A stretch of DNA of 64,000 nt, from NCBI RefSeq assembly GCF_000143535.2, contig NC_037316.1, positions 1,240,001-1,304,000 of the forward strand, read 5' to 3'. Of the stretch, positions 56,292 to 64,000 are shown piece after piece. Source of the stretch: Botrytis cinerea B05.10. Its lineage: Eukaryota > Ascomycota > Leotiomycetes > Helotiales > Sclerotiniaceae. Under the pieces are notes generated by a model that was not told the DNA's origin, did no database searches, and saw only the letters and a program-made list of their open reading frames with translations. The first letter of the stretch is position 1, and the number at the start of each line of letters is the position of its first letter. Position numbers and translations under genes: made by a program.

Positions 56292-56833
56292 ATGCTAGTT
56301 TCACGGGTAAGGACATGTCATCAATGTATATCATATATTGTGTAAAAATAACAACAGCAATAACAACACCATCCCATCACATCTCATAAAAACCAACAAT
56401 ACTCATTCATTCACTCCACTTATACAGGAACTATCCATTCATTCCTCCATCAACATTAACAACAAGAACAATCACAACATTAATCCAGATCTCATCTCAT
56501 CTCATCTCATAAAATCAACACCCACCCAACCTGCAGATCCACAAAATAGCCAACCGCACAGAATGAATCCGCACAGTATCCCCACCGAATTCACACAAGA
56601 ACAATACCAAACCCCAATCTTCCCTTTTCTTTTCTTTTCTTTTCTTTCCTTTCTGCAACCAATTTTCCACTTCGTCTTACTCCGTAGCATAGCATAGCAT
56701 AGCACCCAGACGCAGAAACGAGAAGACGATTGTAGTAATTTACACATGTACCTGTGTACCTACCTACTACCTGCCTACCTACGTCTTTCTTTTATAATCT
56801 GAAGACGAGATTAATTTTGGATATTCTATATGA

Positions 56834-57007
56834 TATATACATATATATATATATATGTAAATACACATAAATTATATAAATAAACATATATTAATTAAGC
56901 AAATCAAACCCCTTCCCCCCCCCCCCCCCCCCCCCCCAAAAAAAAGAATCACAAGAGGAAAAAGAGGAAAAAGAGGAAAAAGAGGAAAAAGAGGAAAAAG
57001 AGAAAAA
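56834..57007. repeat. Compound low-complexity: (AT)n, poly-C 23, poly-A, (GAGGAAAAA)n
   Basis: An AT dinucleotide run (56834-56857) and AT-rich DNA lead to a 23-C homopolymer (56915-56937). Eight A and about five GAGGAAAAA units (56955-57007) follow. The C-run could form an i-motif, and its complement a G-quadruplex. Homopolymer length may be inaccurate in the assembly. Confidence 0.85.
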
Positions 57008-57653
57008 GCAAGAAGTGGACACAAGAGAAAAGCCATAAAATATAAGTGAATTTCCTAGGATGAAAATCTTAGATTGGATTATCTGTGCGTACTTATTATC
57101 TACTTACTTGTCAGTTATGCAACTACAACTACAACTACAGCTGCACCTGCACCTGTTCAATATTTTATTTTATGTTTTCTTATCTTATTTAGTTGTAGGG
57201 TTGGTTGTCTGTATGGAGTCAGGAGGGAGGAAGAGGGAAGAGGGAGGGAGAGAGTAAGGTAGGGGGGTAAGGAAGGAATGTAATGATACGGAGACGGTAT
57301 GATGCGATATATAATTCCAGGATGTGCAATACAAGGAATGAAAAGGAAAGAAATGAAATGAATAAGATAGGCTTGTAAAGCGAATGGATAACATATCCCA
57401 TATCCCATGTAACTTTTCCCGAGATATCAGATATGAGATATAAGACGAGAAAAAGCTCGTGAGATATAAGATGAGACACGTGAATTCTTCTTCAGAAGAC
57501 CGCACAGAAGATGACAATAAAGATAAAGATATTTATTCTCATTTGTGTTCCAAGTCAATGTGATGGTACAATAATAGTATGTATATCTTATTCGTGATTC
57601 ATTATCTTCCCAAGGTTCTCGAATACCAGTACAGTAGCATTGCCAATTTAGCA

Positions 57654-57676
57654 GCAAGCAAGCAAGCAAGCAAGCA
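57654..57676. repeat. (CAAG)n microsatellite
   Basis: About six GCAA/CAAG units lie 23 bp past the CTF18 stop codon, in its 3' UTR. Confidence 0.8.
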
Positions 57677-57698
57677 AAACCTCATTCCTCACAAAACT

Positions 57699-60600
57699 TT
57701 ACAAACCTCTCATCAACTCCCCAATCGTAATTGGTTTCCTCACCGCATTTGAAAAGCCCTCATGAAACGTAACCCAGACCTTTTTTTCCGGCATCTTCTT
57801 CTCTCCACCTCCTCTATTGTCTCCAGCGCCCACATTACCATTCTTTCCCAACACTCTATCTTCCAACACCCTCCCGAAGAAATCCTTCTTAATCTCATTG
57901 CCTGTGCCCACCCCCAAAACATTCTTCTCACTCTTCCCCTTCCCAAACTTCCCCTTTTCAAAAGAGTATTCCTCATCCCCTCCATCCACATTCCCCATTT
58001 TATACCTCGCCTGCCTCGCTTTATTCTCCCTCACAATGATATTTTTCTGATATTCCTGGTCCAGAACCTGTCTCACCGCATACCTCACATTCGTGGCATC
58101 ATTTTTAATCGGCGATGTCAAAAACGTAACCAACGTATCAAGAGGTGGTTCCATCCTATAGACCCACTCACTCGCGCCCCATTTCGCGCCTGCATCACTA
58201 CCCTCTAACCTTCCTCTTTCAAACATTACACCGATTTCGCTCATAACATCTACAGCTCTTTTGACCATTCTTTTCTCAGAATCCTTGCGTACACTGGCTA
58301 TACCTTTAGTTTCGCCGCTTCCTCCTACGATGATGGGTTTCACTTCTGGACTTATCATGCGTACAACATATGGCAATAAATCCATAGCTATATCCTCGCA
58401 ACTTCTAAAGCTTCTCAGAAGTTTCGCGTCAAGCTGAGCTTGTAATTCTTGAATTGTGCTTCTGTTTAATTTCTCCATTTCAAAGGCCGAGAAATCAGCA
58501 CGTGGGCCGGTGAATGGTAGGGGCTCGGCTTCTGGTTCAGCATCTTCGTCACTTTTACTCCACTTCTTATTTGGTTGATTGTCAGAACGGAAATAGTGAC
58601 GAGCGGGCGACGCAAATAAATGATGCCATGCTAGAACGGGTTGAGTAAGGTAACCAGCCAATTCCCATTCCTGACCCGAAAAGACGCGTGATGAACAACT
58701 ATCATGAAAATGAAGCCACTCGTAAGCAGCATCTGGTTTAGAAAGTATGGAGTCATCATTGAAGGGTTGATTAGGATATTCACCAAAGATATCGGTCATG
58801 ATCCTATCAGTATCACCACTAGTCTCGATCATGGATCCAAGGCGCTCCATGCCTGCTTTCCGAGCAAGTTCAGCGACGCCAAGCTGCGTTTTTGGCTCTG
58901 TATTAAATGCGTCGTCTGGCACTATGTTTTTGAAACTTGTTGGTCGAGGGAAACCGGCTCCTTCCAGGAACACACGGTTTACAACTTCTTTGATACCTCC
59001 TCGTCCAACAGCCCGAGAACCACCTCCACCATGAGATAGATCACCAGTCATGTTTTGTTCGACCCATTTTCTAGTTAAGCGAGGTCTTTCGCCTTTTGCC
59101 TCGGTTCTGAGTTTCCCTGCTGCCCATTCTCCTACTACCAAAATGCTTCGTAGATCGCCTTCACCGGTTCCTTCAGCCCCTTTCTTAGTATCCATGGGAC
59201 TTATTCCCCATGTTGCTTCACACAATCGGCGAATAGCGTCACTATCACAGGATACTCCTTCCTTCTCGAAAACTGTTTGCATCCGCTGAACAACAGCATC
59301 CAGTGGCGGCTTTCGGATATGTATGATTTCGGCAAAACTAGAATTGCGTAGCGGTCTCAAAGATGGATGATACACATCGTTACAGACCAATATCAAGGGC
59401 CTCAGAAGTCTAAAATCATCACCTTTCTTTTTTTTCGAGTAATTGGTATTCGTGCCCACTGTCGAGGAATTCTTTTGATCCAGAAGTACCAGGTCAATTA
59501 AAGCCTTGATAAATCCACCCTCACCTGATCCACCAGAACCTCCTACAACTCCATCAACTTCATCAACAACTACACAAAGTGGGTGGGCATTCTTCGATAC
59601 ATGTCCAGATTTTGATGTAACAGTCGAACCAGTCTTGACGTTTTCCGTACCAACACTTGTTCGAATTCGACCTTTTACTACATCTCTACTTCGTTCATCA
59701 CTAGCATTGATTTCCATAACTTCATAACCAGCTTGCCTAGCACAGACATGTGCTAAAGTAGTTTTACCAAGACCAGGAGGTCCTGTAAGCAAAAGGATTT
59801 TGCGATGAGGTTTTTCATCATCTGGTTCTCCGAACTTCTTCGTTGGTGCAGCTTTAGGTTTCCCGGATTTAGGGAAAACAATAGGATCCCAAGCTTTGAG
59901 CCATCGTAGCACCTGACGGTGTGTGCGATCATCTCCACAAAGTTCCATGAAATGTCTTGCTCGATATTTTTCAGTCCACATCAATGTCTTGCGTGGTTTC
60001 TTCACTGCAAGACTCTCAATCGAGGGCATGATTTCGTTCTCGGTCTCAACTTTCCTTGATTCCTTCGCCTTGGTCTCCTTTGAAGCTTCCTCAACCAACT
60101 CAGATATGTTTATCCCATAGTAACTTTTTTTTGCTTTTCCAGCCTTTGTCACGGATCTAGCTGCTACCATTTTCTCGAACGATATAGGTGCAGCCTTCTT
60201 CTTTAGGTTTATTGAGAAAGACTTCCCTGAGCATGTTTGTATGTCTCCGGCCTTTCTCGTTAGGTTATTCAAGAAGGCTGGCAACGTTGAGGTATTGACA
60301 TTACTCCCAGTAGAATTTGTTGGAGGTTCGAAGGCAGGTTTAGGCAATTGCGCGTCTCGCGAGACCTCCACCGCTGAATCTTCCTCGTTTTCCTCGTCAG
60401 ATTCGTCAATCATGAAACCGCCGACAGTTTGGCGTGGTCCCGATCTTGAAGGTTGTATCCCACAATCATTTGCGAAGTCTTTTTGTGATTCTTCTTCCGG
60501 TATGATAATTGGATCGGCAGGTTTCTCAGTCATCCGTCTCTTTGCCGCAGGTTGTTCAAAGTCCTCCTCAACATCCGAGCCATCATCTAACAGAAACCCT

Positions 60601-60710
60601 CCAACATTAAGTGGCTTTCTGAGGTCCGACGCTTTTACTGGATGCGGCCTTTTCATTGGAGGTGGCGAGGAACTTTGAGGATATTCGATTGGCGAAGATA
60701 CTGAAGGCAT
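57699..60710 (-). CDS. CTF18: Ctf18, large subunit of the alternative RFC clamp loader
   Basis: AAA+ clamp-loader subunit that, with Dcc1, Ctf8 and Rfc2-5, loads or unloads PCNA and promotes sister-chromatid cohesion. Single exon; 1003 residues from the ATG at 60710 (MPSVSSPIEYP). The frame stays open upstream but has no ATG. An acidic disordered N-terminus carries a repeated motif (VGGFLLDDGSD, VGGFMIDESDE). Next come WTEKYRARHFMELCGDDRTH and RQVLRWLKAWDPIVFP, which separate Ctf18 from Rfc1 (no BRCT). Walker A is GPPGLGKT (about 310-317), Walker B is VVVDEVDG, and sensor sequence FRLLRPLILVCND follows. The C-terminal VWVTFHEGFSNAVRKPITIG is the conserved tail that binds Dcc1-Ctf8. Confidence 0.95.
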   Translation of the reverse strand: MPSVSSPIEYPQSSSPPPMKRPHPVKASDLRKPLNVGGFLLDDGSDVEEDFEQPAAKRRMTEKPADPIIIPEEESQKDFANDCGIQPSRSGPRQTVGGFMIDESDEENEEDSAVEVSRDAQLPKPAFEPPTNSTGSNVNTSTLPAFLNNLTRKAGDIQTCSGKSFSINLKKKAAPISFEKMVAARSVTKAGKAKKSYYGINISELVEEASKETKAKESRKVETENEIMPSIESLAVKKPRKTLMWTEKYRARHFMELCGDDRTHRQVLRWLKAWDPIVFPKSGKPKAAPTKKFGEPDDEKPHRKILLLTGPPGLGKTTLAHVCARQAGYEVMEINASDERSRDVVKGRIRTSVGTENVKTGSTVTSKSGHVSKNAHPLCVVVDEVDGVVGGSGGSGEGGFIKALIDLVLLDQKNSSTVGTNTNYSKKKKGDDFRLLRPLILVCNDVYHPSLRPLRNSSFAEIIHIRKPPLDAVVQRMQTVFEKEGVSCDSDAIRRLCEATWGISPMDTKKGAEGTGEGDLRSILVVGEWAAGKLRTEAKGERPRLTRKWVEQNMTGDLSHGGGGSRAVGRGGIKEVVNRVFLEGAGFPRPTSFKNIVPDDAFNTEPKTQLGVAELARKAGMERLGSMIETSGDTDRIMTDIFGEYPNQPFNDDSILSKPDAAYEWLHFHDSCSSRVFSGQEWELAGYLTQPVLAWHHLFASPARHYFRSDNQPNKKWSKSDEDAEPEAEPLPFTGPRADFSAFEMEKLNRSTIQELQAQLDAKLLRSFRSCEDIAMDLLPYVVRMISPEVKPIIVGGSGETKGIASVRKDSEKRMVKRAVDVMSEIGVMFERGRLEGSDAGAKWGASEWVYRMEPPLDTLVTFLTSPIKNDATNVRYAVRQVLDQEYQKNIIVRENKARQARYKMGNVDGGDEEYSFEKGKFGKGKSEKNVLGVGTGNEIKKDFFGRVLEDRVLGKNGNVGAGDNRGGGEKKMPEKKVWVTFHEGFSNAVRKPITIGELMRGL

Positions 60711-60838
60711 TTTGCGATTCGGTGGGGAGGAGGGTAGGAAGAAGGGGTGTTGCTGCTTCAAGGAAGTTATCCGGACTGGTGATTCTTCAAAGAAATAAGT
60801 ATTGTAATTCCCGGAATCTTTTGAGGAAACCCAGATTT

Positions 60839-61081
60839 CTAACCCTGAATATGATCTGCCTCACTTCGAAATACCTCTGCGACTTTCCAAGCTCTGTGTT
60901 GAATGACTTCCTTCTCTCTATTCTTCCTCAGTCGCGTTTCCTCTTCGAGCAAATGTATGGCTTCGACTTCGTCCGATTTATTGTTCGATGGTAGATTTAA
61001 AGGGTCGACCGATCCCTCCCAATCTTCGAGTAATGCTGGATCAGACGTTGGGGGCAGATCTGGAGTGGAAGTAAAGTCCAT
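60839..61081 (-). CDS. Small acidic-helical protein of unknown function, or 5' exon of CTF18
   Basis: An 80-residue ATG ORF, MDFTSTPDLPPTSDPALLED followed by WEGSVDPLNLPSNN and a charged helix (EVEAIHLLEEETRLRKNREK, AWKVAEVFRSEADHIQG). Composition and codon use look real. No domain recognised. It ends 128 bp before the CTF18 ATG on the same strand, leaving little room for a CTF18 promoter. It may be a separate small gene, an upstream ORF on the CTF18 mRNA, or a first exon spliced into CTF18; a GTTAGA donor at its end and a TTTGAAG acceptor would join the frames. Confidence 0.5.
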   Translation of the reverse strand: MDFTSTPDLPPTSDPALLEDWEGSVDPLNLPSNNKSDEVEAIHLLEEETRLRKNREKEVIQHRAWKVAEVFRSEADHIQG

Positions 61082-61916
61082 TGAGTGACGCAGTTTTCCG
61101 AACCGCAATTCAATGAACCATTTCCACACCCGAGTGACTGATTGAGTGCTTCCTTATCGAAAGCGCGAATAACGCGTTGGTGGATACGCGACGTGAAAGA
61201 ATGCTGGACCAGCATTACATAATCGCGACCGTACATCTGGGACCCCTGCTGCGACGTAATCACATCGATAAGAGCGCCAAGAAAGGCAACGGTGCATGCA
61301 ATCAAGCGGAACCGTGCGATCGGCGGACGGAGTTAGAGTCGGATAGAACTGTACGACGCAGCAAACATTGACAGTGACATGCCGTTCTTCGGCGTGCGAT
61401 GGTTCTCATATATATTCCGCTACTCACACAGTCCTGCGTCCATCCGTACGTTTGACTACAACTGGCAATGTCCATGCCAACGTCCATGGCTCTATCAATG
61501 GCGCGGTCGCGTTCTCAGTGAGATGGTCACGTGAGCACACTCTTTTCCCTGCTCTCCGCCGACCACTCCCTTCCTGGGTCTTCAGCTCGGCTTGGACATC
61601 ATTCTCCCGTTCGTCCCCTTGTCAACCTCCACCACTCCCCGCTTTTTGCTTATTCAGGAAGCAAATTACTCACCTCGTACTCCCGCCCACCAGGTCCCAG
61701 TTCGTTCCTACTCAGTCGTCGAGTCCAGCGCTCTTGCGATTATTCAGTCAATCAATCACATCCTCGCCTGCGCATCTTGTTTCTCTCCGATTGCCATCAA
61801 CCAACCGACCAATTCCACTTCTTATACATTGATAGACCCATTGGTCCCAAGCTGCCGGTGCTGATTGGCCGATACAGGGGGAAATAGAAAGAAAGTGCAC
61901 AATTCGGTTCCCTACC
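61082..61916. promoter_or_regulatory. Divergent promoter before the Zn2Cys6 factor
   Basis: 835 bp between the small ORF start and the transcription-factor start. The right half (61.5-61.9 kb) is CT-rich leader-like DNA. Open frames here have no recognisable domain. Confidence 0.55.
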
Positions 61917-64000
61917 ATGGACCAAAGAACTGTACCTATTGGCCCTATTGGACCCAACGGACCTGTCTCCCCTGCATTTGTATACAACGGGACAATTACA
62001 TACGCTTCAGCAACATCCCCGGCAGTTACGGATACCACTTTCAATGCATCTCCAGTAACAAGTCCATTGCAAAGAGAAGATGGTTTGACAGCAGAACCTC
62101 CCAAGAAGAGACAAAAGCGTAACAAGCCTACCTTATCATGTGCTGAATGTGTAGAACGTAAAACAAAGGTAAGTTGCACTCTGCAATGTCTCTCTCGACT
62201 CTTGAATTTCAACGACAGACATGATCGACCAAATTCGAAGCAAAGTTGCTTTTCCGCTCTACTTACTATATACACTGCACTATATGCTGTGGTTTACCTT
62301 GGTCAGAGTTGAACACATTGCCATTCTTTTCTCCAGCCTTTGTCCAATTTCATGGGTCCACCAGAGGCCATGCAATTACGCCGGAGAATATGGAAAAGGA
62401 TGTTATTCTCCCGGCTGTACTGCTGTAACCCACCTGAGGATCCACCTCCACACTTCTTTTGATCCCACCTTACTTTAAAGTTTTGTGGTGTGACGTTTCA
62501 TTCACCAACTTTATCGCGTTGGCTCTGAACACTCCCATTTGTTTAGTAATTTCCTGAATGCATATTGATGATATCTAGTGCGATAGGGGTCGACCAAATT
62601 GCCTTGCATGTAAGTATATGTAGGTTCTAACATAGATAAAATATAATAACATTGCGTTTAGGTATTAAGCGACAATCACAATGCGTATATCATCTAACAG
62701 CAAATATACTCGAGTTAGTATCACCGTATGCTCTTCTGCATGATATCTAACATTACCTTTAGGGAGACAAATAGGACAACTGCAAATGCTCGACGTATGA
62801 CCAAACCACCAAAGAAGTCGGGCCCTGGAGCAGGAAACCTTGTCGAACGACCAAGACAAGCACCAGATCCAAGTGAGAGGAGTGCATCTCGAGGCTCGGT
62901 CTCTTCTTCTACCGGTCTACTTTCTAATGTACCTTATTCGCACCCGAAAGCCTCGAATGTTTTTGGTATTGGCTCAGAGCACCCCTTTGCAAATTATTGG
63001 ACATGTCAAGGAGGACTTCCGGAAGTGATTTCGGTCTTACCAGCCAAGGACCAAGCAGATATCTTGATGGAACGATATTTCGAATGTGTCGATCCTGTTT
63101 ATCCTATGCTTCACAGACAAACCTTTTATGCCGATTATGAGCATTTCTGGTCACTAGCAGGACCTGAAAGAGATAGAACAGATGCTGCTCTAGTTGCTAT
63201 GATATTCTCCATGATAGCTTTGGGAACCCAATTTGTTAATAATTCTCCGCCAAAAGAGCGACAACAGACTGCTGAGTTCTATGTATCTGCCGCTCACCAA
63301 TCCCTTCGACTCGGTTCGTATCTTAATAAAGCCTCGATGCGCTCAATTCAAGCCATGGTTCTTATCACGTACTTTCTCATCAATGATAATCATGCTTCTG
63401 ATGGATGGGCATTTGCTGGTATACTAATTCGACAATCTTATGCTATGGGTCTCCATCGCGATCCCAACATTGTCAGTCCAAATGCATCCATCTTTGACAA
63501 ACAACAACGTCGAAAACTTTGGCAAGCAGTCTTGCTCCAAGATACCTTCCTTACTGTTCTCCTTTCTCTCCCACCAAGCGCAACACACACCGATGTCAAC
63601 GTAGAAGATCTCATCGATGATTCTGGCTCCATCGCCAATTGCGATCCAAACGATACAGCTTATATCCGCGGATGTTGGACTTTAGCCAACCTCGTCCAAG
63701 AAAGCATTTGCTCTCCCCGCTCGCTAGATCTTCCCATCTGTCCTACCGCCCGCCAAAAACACAAACTCATTTCCGATTTTAAAGCTGTCTATCGTTCTTT
63801 CCCAGACGTCTTTCGCTCTTGGGACCACGATTCCATTTCTGTAGTAGCAGAAACTAACAAGCGTCTTGTACGACAAACACTTTTCTTGACGAGTAATTAC
63901 TTTCATAATGTGATGTTACTCCATTCAAGCGAAAGTCCGGAAGTGCAACCAGATGTCCGAGGAACTTTAAATGCGGCCCACGAAGCTATCAGTGCGTTCT
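61917..64000 (+). CDS. Zn2Cys6 fungal transcription factor (3' end outside window)
   Basis: Fungal-specific binuclear zinc cluster regulator, expected in the nucleus. Exons are 61917-62168, 62579-62609, 62662-62725 and 62763 onward, open to the window end; 528 codons are visible. The spliced zinc cluster is CAECVERKTKCDRGRPNCLA then CIKRQSQC, spacing C-x2-C-x6-C-x6-C-x2-C-x6-C, at about residues 76-103. A basic patch (PPKKRQKRNK) precedes it. The fungal_trans (middle homology) domain begins near residue 210 with MERYFECVDPVYPMLHRQTF and continues AALVAMIFSMIALGTQF and ILIRQSYAMGLHRDPN. The first intron (410 bp) is long, and each Cys pair is on its own exon, one only 31 nt long. Target pathway unknown. 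Confidence 0.93.

Larger units (their letters stand above)
51157..57698. other. 6.5-kb gene desert between convergent genes
   Basis: AT-rich DNA between the stop codons of RRG7 and CTF18, so neither promoter is needed here. It contains two coding-like fragments without ATG starts (53340-53765, 54071-54331), a small ATG ORF at 56187, TATA-like stretches at about 53361 and 55402, and extreme low-complexity DNA at 56.8-57.0 kb. No transposase or reverse-transcriptase fragment was recognised. Confidence 0.55.

Noticed and set aside
51157..57698. Transposon or RIP-mutated repeat explanation for the gene desert
   Set aside because: No reverse transcriptase, transposase, terminal repeats or long duplicated segment is visible. 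A genome-wide copy search would be needed to revisit this.

Overview
This 64-kb window is nuclear DNA from a filamentous ascomycete (Pezizomycotina). Genes are compact, most introns are 45-110 bp with fungal GT...AG ends, most intergenic DNA is pyrimidine/purine-skewed low-complexity sequence, and the gene set is typically fungal (an APSES regulator, a Zn2Cys6 regulator, Svf1, MED21, Rrg7). The protein flavour and moderate AT content suggest Leotiomycetes, perhaps Sclerotiniaceae (Botrytis/Sclerotinia type); that placement is inference. I see no rRNA, tRNA, transposase, CRISPR, plasmid or viral gene. Exon boundaries were read by eye and may be off by 1-2 nt. For spliced genes start/end give the whole coding span and the text lists the exons.

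Layout. 0-2.8 kb: intergenic DNA with simple repeats. 2.8-8.5 kb (-): DNA topoisomerase II with an unusually long, acidic, repeat-bearing tail. 8.5-11.9 kb: long divergent spacer. 11.9-14.0 kb (+): APSES (Xbp1-like) transcription factor. 14.7-16.0 kb (-): Cns1/TTC4 co-chaperone. 16.5-18.0 kb (-): CDF zinc transporter, divergent from an omega-like glutathione transferase (19.0-20.0 kb, +). 21.8-23.1 kb (+): neuronal-calcium-sensor-1/Frq1. 23.9-26.1 kb (+): unrecognised 711-residue protein. 26.7-28.0 kb (+): Svf1. 28.7-29.5 kb (-): second (Ure2p-like) glutathione transferase. 30.6-31.5 kb (+): FHIT/Hnt2 hydrolase. 31.5-34.2 kb: no confident gene, but it holds a perfect inverted repeat and unresolved coding-like tracts.

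34.3-36.1 kb (-): RCC1, the Ran exchange factor. 38.4-41.5 kb (-): multi-KH RNA-binding protein. 45.0-47.7 kb (-): large disordered protein. 48.1-49.1 kb (+): Sdt1-type pyrimidine 5'-nucleotidase with a 13-nt exon. 49.5-50.1 kb (-): Mediator MED21. 50.4-51.2 kb (+): Rrg7-like mitochondrial protein with a PD-(D/E)XK-like motif. 51.2-57.7 kb: a 6.5-kb gene desert between two convergent genes, with gene relics, a small-ORF candidate and extreme low-complexity tracts. 57.7-60.7 kb (-): Ctf18. 60.8-61.1 kb (-): small unknown ORF just upstream. 61.9 kb to the end (+): Zn2Cys6 transcription factor, truncated by the window.

The genes are mostly housekeeping and do not form a biosynthetic cluster. Several share themes by chance or mild clustering: chromosome maintenance (TOP2, RCC1, Ctf18), and oxidative/metal stress and survival (two GSTs, zinc transporter, Svf1, FHIT). 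I found no convincing undescribed multi-gene system. The best leads are the 711- and 873-residue orphans, the gene-desert relics and small ORF, the inverted repeat near 32.2 kb, and the splice arrangements (two GC-AG introns, micro-exons, a zinc cluster cut into three exons).
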